From: Flavobacteriaceae bacterium NBU2977 | GTDB taxonomy: Bacteria > Bacteroidota > Bacteroidia > Flavobacteriales > Flavobacteriaceae | NCBI GenBank assembly: GCA_019931105.1 | Contig: JAIOUW010000001.1 | Location: 310,001 to 374,000 of the forward strand | Length of the DNA stretch: 64,000 nucleotides | Direction of reading: 5' to 3' | Part shown: piece after piece, positions 1 through 8,098 of the stretch | Layout of the letters: each line of letters begins with the position of its first letter | Numbering within the stretch: the stretch's first letter is position 1 | Position numbers and translations under genes: made by a program | Notes under the pieces: generated by a model | The model's input: the letters and a program-made list of their open reading frames with translations, nothing else | Database searches by the model: none | What the model was told of the DNA's origin: nothing

Positions 1-922
1 GTGTGGTGGTCAACCCTCTTCTAAACCCTGACAAATGGGTACCACCTTCGTGTGTATTTATATTGTTTACATAAGAGTGTAGATTTTCGGTATAACTGTT
101 ATTGTAGATCATGGCCACCTCAACAGGTATATCGTTCTTCTCACCCTCCATTGAGATGACATTTTGGATCAATGCCTCCCGATTACCGTCTAAAAACTTG
201 ACAAATTCCTTTAATCCTTCATCAGAGTAGTAAGTTTCAGATACATATTCACCCTTATCGTCTTTCTGCCGCCTGTCGGTCAACGAAATTGTGACCCCTT
301 TGTTCAAAAAAGAAAGTTCCCGCATGCGATTCGACAACGTGTCATAATTGTATTCGATCGTCTGAGTGAAGATTTGGTCGTCAGGATGAAAAGTTACCAT
401 TGTACCCCTCTCCGTAGTCTCCCCTACACTTTTAACAGGATAAAGGGTCTTTCCTCTTTCATACTCTTGTTCCCAGATTTTACCATCGCGGTATACGGTA
501 GCCTTCAAGTTGTCGGAAAGGGCATTTACCACGGAAACACCGACACCATGCAATCCGCCCGACACTTTATAGGAGTCTTTATCGAATTTGCCGCCAGCAC
601 CGATTTTTGTCATGACGACCTCAAGGGCCGAAATACCTTCTTTTTTATGTAGATCTACAGGAATTCCCCTACCGTTATCACGAACGGTAATCGAATTATC
701 CTCATTTATAATGACACTTATCGTATCACAATGCCCACCCATGGCCTCGTCGATCGAATTATCGACTACCTCATAAACCAAATGGTGCAACCCCCTAACA
801 CCCACATCACCAATGTACATCGAAGGACGCATGCGCACATGCTCCATACCCTCCAAGGCCTGAATGCTATCGGCGGAATATTTTTTCTTGTTTTCGTCTT
901 TTTTACCTGCTTCTTCGCTCAT
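1..922 (-). CDS. gyrB: DNA gyrase subunit B (5' part, runs off the window)
   Basis: ATPase subunit of the type II topoisomerase that introduces negative supercoils. About 307 residues are present. They begin MSEEAGKKDENKKKYSADSI and contain the GHKL ATPase features: RMRPSMYIG, the DNSIDEA helix with the Mg-binding Asn, the DNGRGIP box, and the lid GGLHGVGVSVVNALS. The VRGLHHLVYEVVDNSIDEA wording fits flavobacterial GyrB rather than ParE. The start is the ATG whose complement lies at 920-922, just behind a Lys/Glu-rich tail typical of the family. The gene continues past position 1, so the toprim and C-terminal domains are not visible. Confidence 0.95.
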   Translation of the reverse strand, partial: MSEEAGKKDENKKKYSADSIQALEGMEHVRMRPSMYIGDVGVRGLHHLVYEVVDNSIDEAMGGHCDTISVIINEDNSITVRDNGRGIPVDLHKKEGISALEVVMTKIGAGGKFDKDSYKVSGGLHGVGVSVVNALSDNLKATVYRDGKIWEQEYERGKTLYPVKSVGETTERGTMVTFHPDDQIFTQTIEYNYDTLSNRMRELSFLNKGVTISLTDRRQKDDKGEYVSETYYSDEGLKEFVKFLDGNREALIQNVISMEGEKNDIPVEVAMIYNNSYTENLHSYVNNINTHEGGTHLSGFRRGLTTT

Positions 923-961
923 AGGATTTACGTTGTTTCAACTTCAAATTCAGCAATCTTA

Positions 962-994
962 CAAATATATGCAATACCCTATGGAATATAGGGT
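962..994 (-). promoter_or_regulatory. Putative gyrB promoter -7 element next to an inverted repeat
   Basis: On the minus strand TATATTTG (complement of 962-969) matches the Bacteroidota -7 consensus TAnnTTTG and lies 40 bases before the gyrB ATG. Immediately upstream is a perfect 7-bp inverted repeat, ACCCTAT-5 nt-ATAGGGT (976-994). A clear TTG -33 box at the usual spacing was not found, so this is tentative. The repeat could be an operator or a small hairpin in a longer leader. Confidence 0.35.
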
Positions 995-1116
995 TTTGGC
1001 ATTTTTTTAACCTCTAAGTTATTAACAAAATTTGTGGAAAATTTGAAAGCAAAAACCCTTGAAATCTCATTCAAAAATCTAATGTTATTACATATTCAAT
1101 AAAGTTGGAGGAATAA

Positions 1117-1144
1117 CCAAAAGACCCTAACATTATCGCTAGGG
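1117..1144 (-). terminator. Possible terminator of asnB
   Basis: A CCCTA...TAGGG stem (1125-1129 with 1140-1144, 10-nt loop) lies past the asnB stop. On the minus strand it is followed by a short T-rich run (TCTTTTGG). The stem is only 5 bp, so it may be a weak terminator or chance. Confidence 0.35.
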
Positions 1145-1209
1145 CCAATTGACTAATCAAATAAAAACAGAGGACCCTTCAGGGCCAAAACAGAATTATA
1201 TTTTTGCCA

Positions 1210-2880
1210 TTATTTTATATAGGCATCGTCATGCACGTTCGCAACCGCTCTGCCGGAAGGGTCGTTCATGTTCTTGAACGCCTCGTCCCACTCCAAGGCA
1301 ATTTTCGTACTGCACGCCACTGATGGTTCTTGGGGCACGCATAGGGCGGCCGCATCGCTTGGAAAATGTGATTCGAATATCGAGCGGTAGTAAAACTCTT
1401 CCTTGGTCGTCGGCGTCTGTACCGGAAACCTGAACTTTGCATTGGCCAATTGCTCATCGGTAACCTCATCGCGCACCAGTTCCTTTAGCGTATCGATCCA
1501 ACTATAACCGACCCCGTCTGAAAACTGTTCTTTCTGTCGCCATGCCACGCTTTCGGGCAGCATATCTTCAAAGGCTTTTCTGACCACCCATTTTTCCATT
1601 CGCTCGCCGTTGATCATCTTGTCCTGCGGATTGATTCGCATGGCCACATCCATAAACTCCTTGTCCAAAAACGGAACGCGCCCCTCGATTCCCCATGCAG
1701 CCAGTGATTTGTTGGCCCGCAAACAGTCGTACATATGTAATTTGCTCAACTTTCGAACGGTTTCTTCATGAAATTCCTGCGCGTTCGGAGCTTTGTGGAA
1801 ATATAGATAACCGCCGAACAGTTCATCGGCCCCCTCGCCCGAAAGCACCATTTTAATACCCATGGACTTGATCACCCTTGCCATCAAATACATTGGTGTC
1901 GAAGCTCTAATGGTCGTAATATCATAGGTCTCAAGATTATAAATAACATCCTTTATGGCATCGAGGCCCTCTTGAATGGTAAACTTGATCTCATGGTGTA
2001 CGGTGCCGATATGATCGGCCACTTTTTGTGCCGCAGCCAAATCAGGGGATCCTTCCAGGCCCACTGAAAAAGAATGTAATTGTGGCCACCACGCATCGGT
2101 AGTGTCATCTGACTCGATGCGCTTCTGGGCATATTTCTTTGCGATGGCCGATGTAACGGAAGAATCCAACCCCCCTGAAAGTAAAACACCATAGGGCACA
2201 TCTGACATCAACTGTCGGTGCACCGCGGCTTCAAGGGCCTCTTTGATGGCCTGAATACTGGTCTCATTATCCTTTACGGCATCGTATTCCATCCAATCGC
2301 GAGAATACCATTGTTTCAGTTCGCCATCGGCACTGTGCAAATAATGACCCGGGGGGAAAAGCTCGATCTTTGTACAGGTTCCTTCCAAGGCCTTCAATTC
2401 AGAGGCCACGTAGAAAGTACCATGCTTGTCCCATCCAATATAAAGGGGAATGATACCCATATGGTCGCGGGCCACAAAATACTCGTCTTTCTCAACATCA
2501 TATATGGCAAATCCAAAGATACCGTTCATTTCATCGATAAAATCGACCCCTTTTTCTTGATACAGGGCCAGTATGACCTCACAGTCAGATTTAGTCTGAA
2601 AATTATACCTACCCTCAAATTGCTTTCTAAGTTCACGATGGTTATAGATTTCGCCGTTGGCGGCCAAAACCAGTTTTTTATCCTCGCTGAACAAAGGTTG
2701 CTTGCCAGAGGCCGGGTCTACTATGGCCAGACGTTCGTGGGCCAAAATAGCTTTATCATCTGAATAGATCCCGCTCCAATCAGGACCTCTATGTCTTACT
2801 TTTTTCGACATTTCAAGTATCTGAGGTCTCAAAAGCTCAGTTGATTGCTTAACATCAAAAGCACATACAATACCGCACAT
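1210..2880 (-). CDS. asnB: Asparagine synthase B (glutamine-hydrolysing)
   Basis: Makes asparagine from aspartate, glutamine and ATP in the cytoplasm. The protein has 556 residues, close to the usual size of bacterial AsnB. The start is the ATG that places Cys2 directly after Met (MCGIVCAF), because the free N-terminal Cys is the nucleophile of the class II glutamine amidotransferase domain; an upstream GTG two codons earlier would bury it. Visible features are the RHRGPDWSG and ANGEIYNH glutaminase motifs and the pyrophosphate loop SGGLDSS at about residues 235-241. The gene stands alone between gyrB and a divergent DUF2911 gene. Identification is firm. Confidence 0.96.
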   Translation of the reverse strand: MCGIVCAFDVKQSTELLRPQILEMSKKVRHRGPDWSGIYSDDKAILAHERLAIVDPASGKQPLFSEDKKLVLAANGEIYNHRELRKQFEGRYNFQTKSDCEVILALYQEKGVDFIDEMNGIFGFAIYDVEKDEYFVARDHMGIIPLYIGWDKHGTFYVASELKALEGTCTKIELFPPGHYLHSADGELKQWYSRDWMEYDAVKDNETSIQAIKEALEAAVHRQLMSDVPYGVLLSGGLDSSVTSAIAKKYAQKRIESDDTTDAWWPQLHSFSVGLEGSPDLAAAQKVADHIGTVHHEIKFTIQEGLDAIKDVIYNLETYDITTIRASTPMYLMARVIKSMGIKMVLSGEGADELFGGYLYFHKAPNAQEFHEETVRKLSKLHMYDCLRANKSLAAWGIEGRVPFLDKEFMDVAMRINPQDKMINGERMEKWVVRKAFEDMLPESVAWRQKEQFSDGVGYSWIDTLKELVRDEVTDEQLANAKFRFPVQTPTTKEEFYYRSIFESHFPSDAAALCVPQEPSVACSTKIALEWDEAFKNMNDPSGRAVANVHDDAYIK

Positions 2881-3147
2881 AATCACGTATTTTAATAATT
2901 ATAAAGCAAAGATGTTCTTTCTATTTATAATATAAAACAATTATATCTCAATTAATATTATTTTAATATCAAAAAGAACTATTTGGTATAATTATGTAAT
3001 ATCAATATGGAGATTATCAAAAAAAATCGATCTTTTGTAAGCTGTTAAAATTTTAACGACTTTTTAGCAGAGATACATTTGAATACTACTTAGTTTTAAC
3101 CCACTTGCCCTTTAAAATGAAATTCGGGGCCTAAAACAAATACACTT

Positions 3148-3687
3148 ATGAAAAAAATTCTCACACTTACGATCTTGGTAATCTCCCTGGTCTTCACCAC
3201 CGACGCAAACGCACAAAATTTTTCGGGTCTGGATAAAAGTCCCGCAGATATCGCTTCTTATCCTCCGGGAGGAAGGGACTCCAATAAATCGGTAAGAGTC
3301 ATATATAGCAGGCCCCAACTAAAAGGGCGGTCTTTGGCCGAACTGGCCCCAGCAGGAAAGGTATGGAGAACAGGGGCCAATGAGGCCACGGAAATCACTT
3401 TTTACAAAGATATCAATTTTGGAGGGAAGGATGTCAATGCAGGAACGTATTCCTTATTTACGATTCCTGGGGAAAAAGAATGGACCGTTGTTTTGAACAA
3501 GAACCTGAACCAGTGGGGGGCTTATAGTTATGACGAATCCGCAGACGTAGTTCGTGTAAGTGCCACCAAAACCATGGATGGTTCTTCCTTGGAGGAATTC
3601 TCCATAGCCTACAAGGAAATCGACGGCGGCGTCGACTTGGTCATGGGATGGGACAAAACCCGGGTTTCTGTACCGATAAAAATGTAA
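3148..3687 (+). CDS. DUF2911 family exported protein
   Basis: A 179-residue protein with a Sec signal peptide (MKKILTLTILVISLVFTTDA, cleaved near NAQ) and a single small domain typical of DUF2911, a Bacteroidota family of unknown function. Family-like motifs are the SPADIA start of the mature part, IYSRPQLKGR, WRTGANEATEI, GTYSLFTIPG and WTVVLNKN. It is read away from asnB. A TACATTTG box (3074-3081) could be its -7 element, though no well-spaced TTG was seen. A hairpin terminator follows the stop. The fold is probably all-beta and the location periplasmic; the function is unknown. Confidence 0.88.
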   Translation: MKKILTLTILVISLVFTTDANAQNFSGLDKSPADIASYPPGGRDSNKSVRVIYSRPQLKGRSLAELAPAGKVWRTGANEATEITFYKDINFGGKDVNAGTYSLFTIPGEKEWTVVLNKNLNQWGAYSYDESADVVRVSATKTMDGSSLEEFSIAYKEIDGGVDLVMGWDKTRVSVPIKM

Positions 3688-3710
3688 TCAAACAATATCA
3701 AAATGTTTTA

Positions 3711-3742
3711 AAGACCCAGGGCAAAAAAGTCTTGGGTTTTTT
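3711..3742 (+). terminator. Rho-independent terminator behind the DUF2911 gene
   Basis: The arms ACCCAG and CTTGGGT form a stem with one G-T pair and are followed by TTTTTTATT. The T-run touches the stop codon of the convergent amidohydrolase gene, so the two convergent genes share the site. Confidence 0.6.
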
Positions 3743-5372
3743 ATTCGGCCACTACTCCCGAAATAAAAGTTTGTTGTGCCTGTATCGTTGGAATCTGCTC
3801 AACAGGAACCTGCATCAGATCATCACTATAAATCACAAAATCGGCAAATTTACCCACTTCAATACTCCCTTTTTCGTTTTCCTCAAAATTGGAATATGCT
3901 GGCCAAATAGTCATTCCCTTTAAGGCTTCCTCACGTGTCAAAGCTTGGTCTGACTGGAACCCTCCTTCGGGATACCCGTCAATATCCTGACGTGTAACGG
4001 CAGCATAAAATGTCAAAAACGGACTTACCTGTTCCACAGGAAAATCCGTACCCAGAGCTACCATTCCGGCCGCGTCCAATAACTTTTTAAAGGCATAGGC
4101 GCCTTTAATGCGTTCTTCGCCCAAACGTTCCTCGGCCCAATACATATCGCTCGTGGCATGTGTAGGTTGAACCGAAGGAATAATGCCCTCTTCAAAATAT
4201 CCGAAATCCTCGGGAGCGATTATCTGAGCATGTTCAACCTTCCATCGCCTATCTTGCTGTCCGCTCAAGGCGTTTTTATAGGCCCGCAATACCACAACAT
4301 TGGCCGAATCACCAATTGCATGGGTATTCATTTGATACTCCGAGATTGCCAGACGACGGGCAAGGTCCTCAATCTCTGAGATGGGCGTGACCATTGCCCC
4401 ATAATGACCAATTTGATCTGAATAGGGTTCTTTTAAGGCAGCTCCTCTAGAACCCAGTGCTCCATCGCCGTAAACCTTTACGGAACGCACATTCAACCGG
4501 TCGGTCTTGTATGGACCTTGATAAATATAATGTTCCAGATTTTCAGGGGTATTGCTGAGCATGGCATAAACCCGTATCGATAATTCACCGATCTGTTGTA
4601 AGCTGTCGATCAATTCAATGGTCGAACGATCGATACCTGCATCATTGACCGTCGTCAAACCATGGTTCAAACAGATGCGTTCGGCATCCTTTAGGGCCTG
4701 AATCTTTGTTTGAAGATCTGGAGGAGGAATTAGTGAGGTAACCAGACCCATAGGGTTATCGATCAAAACCCCAGTAATTCCTGAATACCCATCAGTCCAT
4801 TTTTTCACGATTTCCCCGCCTTCAACTTTAGTATCCCAACTGATTCCGGCCATATCCAACGCCTTTTGGTTCACCAAGAGGGCATGACCATCGATCCTTC
4901 GCAAGGCTACGGGCGTGTCGGGGAACAGCTCATCGAGTTCTTTTTTGGTAGGAAGTTCCTTGACCTCCCAGTCGTTTTGATCCCAACCATTACCCAATAT
5001 GAAATCTTTAGGGTTTTGATCCTGGAATGCCTGCACCCTATCCAATACTTCAGCAAAACTTTTGGTACCTCTCAAGTCGGCGGTCTGTTGACCCATACCC
5101 AATCCGAAAAAATGGCAATGGGCGTCGATCAATCCCGGCGTTATGGTCCGTGCGTCGGCGTCAATAATTTGATCTGACGTGTATGTACTTCTTATTTCGT
5201 CGGATGTGCCTACGGCAATGAACCTGCCTTTGTCTACAGCAAAGGCCTCCGCTTTCGAAAAAGAATCATCGACCGTATAGACATTGGCGTTTAAGATTAT
5301 CAGATCTACCTTTTTCTTGAACAGATCGCAACTACATAAGATAAGTAAAACAAGAGGAAGAATTTTTCGCAT
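3741..5372 (-). CDS. Amidohydrolase family lipoprotein (YtcJ-like)
   Basis: Metal-dependent hydrolase of the amidohydrolase superfamily, amidohydro_3/YtcJ subgroup. Chosen start MRKILPLVLLILCSCDLFKKK gives a lipoprotein signal peptide with lipobox LCSC, so the enzyme is probably anchored in the envelope; an ATG 16 codons upstream would put a polar stretch ahead of it. Visible motifs are an N-terminal beta-sandwich strand (ILNANVYTVDDSF), the metal-binding GLIDAHCHFFG (HxH type), NGWDQNDW, the HAIGDSAN helix with a metal-binding His, EHAQII, and the late Asp in LGTDFPVE. The substrate cannot be told from sequence. The gene stands alone between two hairpin terminators. Confidence 0.88.
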   Translation of the reverse strand: MRKILPLVLLILCSCDLFKKKVDLIILNANVYTVDDSFSKAEAFAVDKGRFIAVGTSDEIRSTYTSDQIIDADARTITPGLIDAHCHFFGLGMGQQTADLRGTKSFAEVLDRVQAFQDQNPKDFILGNGWDQNDWEVKELPTKKELDELFPDTPVALRRIDGHALLVNQKALDMAGISWDTKVEGGEIVKKWTDGYSGITGVLIDNPMGLVTSLIPPPDLQTKIQALKDAERICLNHGLTTVNDAGIDRSTIELIDSLQQIGELSIRVYAMLSNTPENLEHYIYQGPYKTDRLNVRSVKVYGDGALGSRGAALKEPYSDQIGHYGAMVTPISEIEDLARRLAISEYQMNTHAIGDSANVVVLRAYKNALSGQQDRRWKVEHAQIIAPEDFGYFEEGIIPSVQPTHATSDMYWAEERLGEERIKGAYAFKKLLDAAGMVALGTDFPVEQVSPFLTFYAAVTRQDIDGYPEGGFQSDQALTREEALKGMTIWPAYSNFEENEKGSIEVGKFADFVIYSDDLMQVPVEQIPTIQAQQTFISGVVAE

Positions 5373-5429
5373 TGCCCCAATATTGAATTCCCTAAAATAA
5401 CCAAATATTCGATAACCCATTGTACAAAT

Positions 5430-5461
5430 AAAAAACCCGCCGTTAGCGCGGGGGTTTTTTT
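5430..5461 (-). terminator. Bidirectional-type hairpin terminator
   Basis: CCCGC-CGTTAGC-GCGGG stem with an A-run on one side and a T-run on the other. It lies 27 bases past the stop of the small exported protein on the minus strand and just upstream of the amidohydrolase gene, separating the two transcription units. Confidence 0.7.
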
Positions 5462-5487
5462 GATTATATTTTACCTATGTACCAAAA

Positions 5488-5895
5488 CTATTTCGGGTCG
5501 GGAATCCTTTTGCCAGAAAGGGTAAAAGGACCCGAGGAAGAAGATCCATCACCGGAGAACGAATCTCCGTCAAAATTTAAGGTAATCGAAACCCTATCGC
5601 CTTCCACATAGACCACAAATTTAACTTCACTTCCATCAACTGTAAGTTCTTCGGTCGGAATCATACTTCCCTCAGCGCCTTGAATATTAAGAACATATTT
5701 TCCCTTTTCCTTCTCAATATGTAAAATTCCCTTGGCATATTGTGGATCCACATTCTGCACATCATAGGCCCACGAACCCACGATATCCGCCATGGATCGA
5801 TCCATAATATCGGGAATAGGGGCATTATTGGCCGTCAGCGGCTGAAAACACAACGTTGATACGCATACGAACAGAAGTACTTTTAATTTTTCCAT
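5488..5895 (-). CDS. Small exported protein of unknown function
   Basis: 135 residues with the chosen start MEKLKVLLFVCVSTLCFQPL, a Sec signal peptide; an in-frame ATG 8 codons upstream would add a charged stretch. The mature part resembles a small lipocalin-like beta domain: IVGSWAYDVQNV, then alternating strands (KYVLNIQG, EVKFVVYVEGDRVSITLNFD), ending in a Ser/Gly-rich segment (GDGSSSSGPF) and SGKRIPDPK. I do not recognise a named family. A perfect 12-bp palindrome AACTTTAAAGTT (5918-5929) sits 22 bases before the start and may be an operator. A terminator hairpin follows the gene. Confidence 0.75.
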   Translation of the reverse strand: MEKLKVLLFVCVSTLCFQPLTANNAPIPDIMDRSMADIVGSWAYDVQNVDPQYAKGILHIEKEKGKYVLNIQGAEGSMIPTEELTVDGSEVKFVVYVEGDRVSITLNFDGDSFSGDGSSSSGPFTLSGKRIPDPK

Positions 5896-6054
5896 GATTT
5901 TGATTTTGTGTAATACCAACTTTAAAGTTCAACCTTAAAAATACACAATAAAAATTGTTTAACGTTATTTTTCGATAAAGTGATCGCACAAATAATAGCG
6001 TGAAGGTATCAATGGGTGTCTATCGAATGCGCAACAACTTTATCAAGTTGCCCG

Positions 6055-6816
6055 TCATTTTCTTGAACGTGACCCTTTTTTCTCTTTGATCTTTACATAA
6101 ATGAGTTTTTTACGGCCCCTAGAATCTTCCCTTCTCTCGATTTCGAATTGCGAGATCGAGCTGATCAAGGGAGTCAACTTCTGAAAACCATAATTACGGG
6201 AATCAAAATTGGGTTGTTTTTTTTGCAACAAACTGCCCACATCTCCTAAAAAAGCCCACCCGTCATCATCGGCCAAATCTTCGATCGTAGTGGCCATAAG
6301 CCTTAAGTCTTTCGGTGTGATTTTGTCAACACTGTCTTCAGAAGTCTTTTTCGCCGCCGAAGCCTCATTTATATCGCTATCGGATTGCTTTTTAAGTATC
6401 TCAAGATATATAAACTTATCGCAGGCAACGATAAACGGATTCGGGGTTTTCTTTTCACCTATTCCGATAACCTGAATGCCGGCTTCACGCAATCGGGTCG
6501 CCAAACGCGTAAAATCACTATCACTGCTAACGATACAAAAGCCGTTTACTTTGCCTGAATAGAGAATATCCATAGCGTCGATGATCATGGCCGAGTCGGT
6601 CGCATTTTTACCTTGGGTATACCCATACTGCTGTACCGGGGTAATTGCATTTTCAAGCAAAACATGTTTCCATTTTCCGAGTCGGGGGTTTGTCCAGTCT
6701 CCATAAATTCTTTTAATGGTCGGGTTGCCGTATTTGGCAATTTCTTCCATCATTTCCTTTACATAGGCCGAGGGTATGTTATCCCCGTCAATGAGTACCG
6801 CGATATTGAGGTCCAT
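6055..6816 (-). CDS. NYN domain protein with OST-HTH/LOTUS C-terminus
   Basis: 253 residues. The N-terminal part (about 1-145) is a NYN/LabA-type PIN-like nuclease domain: it opens IAVLIDGDNIP with the first acidic residue, then has the conserved GDWTNPRLGKWK, KNATDSAMIIDAMD and VSSDSDFTRLATRLRE acidic motifs that bind metal in this fold. The C-terminal part (about 168-245) matches the OST-HTH/LOTUS RNA-binding domain (DDGWAFLGDVGSLLQKKQPN, then YGFQKLTPLI). The combination suggests an RNA-degrading or RNA-processing protein in the cytoplasm. No partner gene is adjacent. Confidence 0.9.
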   Translation of the reverse strand: MDLNIAVLIDGDNIPSAYVKEMMEEIAKYGNPTIKRIYGDWTNPRLGKWKHVLLENAITPVQQYGYTQGKNATDSAMIIDAMDILYSGKVNGFCIVSSDSDFTRLATRLREAGIQVIGIGEKKTPNPFIVACDKFIYLEILKKQSDSDINEASAAKKTSEDSVDKITPKDLRLMATTIEDLADDDGWAFLGDVGSLLQKKQPNFDSRNYGFQKLTPLISSISQFEIERREDSRGRKKLIYVKIKEKKGSRSRK

Positions 6817-6877
6817 AAATTGGTTTTGATTTAGCGCAAGTTACGGGCTTTAACTTAAAATGACGGTATTTAACGAC

Positions 6878-7993
6878 CTATTCTTTGGCAATAATAAATT
6901 CTACGCGACGATTTCTTTGCCTACCCTTGACAGAGGAATTTTCACTGACCGGATTTTCTCCCCCGAAACCGTTCCACTTGATCTTTTTGCCCGATAAGCC
7001 CAATTGCACCAGATAATCGGCAACGGCCTTGGCCCTTTTGTTGGATAAAACCTGATTATAACCCTCAGAACCAATATTGTCGGTATGGCCATTTATTTCA
7101 ATGGTGAGTGTCGAATCTTTTTTTAAATAATCGAAGACACGGGCCACTTCTTTTTTCGCCGAATCGAGCAGTATAAACTCATCAAAATCAAATAGAACAT
7201 TGGTAAAAACATGTGTCTTATCCAATTCAAAATCATGCTTGCCCGACGCACCGGATACCAAATCGGAACCCATATCTTTTCGTTCCGTACGTTCAACCGA
7301 AACCATATCGATATAATAATAGGCTCCCTGTTTCGCATATTTTTCGGTCTTGAACATACGCGTGCGCGCATTCGTCTTGAAATTACCCAAGATCATGAAG
7401 CGTTCGGATCCTTTGGCGATGAATTCGGAATGCACCAAAACCCAGTCATTGGTGTCACGATAAAAATTGGTGTAACCTATTTCGATGGCATGGTACGAAG
7501 TATTCTTTTGTTGATAAAGAAGCCTCTTGGAAAGTTCTTTTTTGGTCGCTACTTGCAAAGGTACGGTTGAGAACAATACACCGAAATCCTTAACGGCAAA
7601 ATCGGATCTTTCGGCCAAACTCACATAAAAGGAAATCGTGTAATTTTCATCCTCGACCAAAGGTTCGAATAGTTCTACCTGTAAATATTCGCGATAATCA
7701 TCGGGTGCATAAAGGTACAGTCCCGCGTAGCCCTGTCCAAAATCGGCAGGTTGGGTTCCGTTAAAATTTTTAGGCGTACCCATAGCCTTGCTACAACTGT
7801 TAAAATAGTCGGTAGAACCTTCAGTGGGGGTGGACCAATCGATTACATCGGCATTAAGATTTCCGAGTTTTTCGGGGCAATCGACATATTGTTCAAAACT
7901 AGGATTTTTTACGAGGTTTTGTGCCATAACCGGAACTACCGCTAAAAGGCACAAAATCGCAACGATATGCTCCGTAACCTTGAAAAGTCTCAT
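6878..7993 (-). CDS. OmpA family protein with N-terminal jelly-roll domain
   Basis: 371 residues with a signal peptide ending at VMAQ. The mature N-terminal part (NLVKNPSFEQYVDCPE) looks like a galactose-binding or carbohydrate-binding jelly roll; this arrangement is common in Bacteroidota outer-membrane proteins. The C-terminal 120 residues are an OmpA peptidoglycan-binding domain (NVLFDFDEFIL, INGHTDNIGS, NQVLSNKRAKAVADYL, RNRRVEFI). The protein probably links the outer membrane to the cell wall. The spacing to the barrel gene upstream is about 105 bases, so it may have its own promoter. Confidence 0.88.
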   Translation of the reverse strand: MRLFKVTEHIVAILCLLAVVPVMAQNLVKNPSFEQYVDCPEKLGNLNADVIDWSTPTEGSTDYFNSCSKAMGTPKNFNGTQPADFGQGYAGLYLYAPDDYREYLQVELFEPLVEDENYTISFYVSLAERSDFAVKDFGVLFSTVPLQVATKKELSKRLLYQQKNTSYHAIEIGYTNFYRDTNDWVLVHSEFIAKGSERFMILGNFKTNARTRMFKTEKYAKQGAYYYIDMVSVERTERKDMGSDLVSGASGKHDFELDKTHVFTNVLFDFDEFILLDSAKKEVARVFDYLKKDSTLTIEINGHTDNIGSEGYNQVLSNKRAKAVADYLVQLGLSGKKIKWNGFGGENPVSENSSVKGRQRNRRVEFIIAKE

Positions 7994-8098
7994 TTAGGGT
8001 ATTTAACTACCTCTAAAATAGCAAATTACGGAAAAGCAACGGTAGCGACGACGACTTTCTTCGGCCAACGGTTCAAATTATGGGTCGACCCAATTGCC

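Noticed and set aside
1-922. ParE as an alternative to GyrB
   Set aside because: The N-terminal wording (SIQALEGMEHVRMRPSMYIG, VRGLHHLVYEVVDNS) fits GyrB of Flavobacteriaceae better than ParE.
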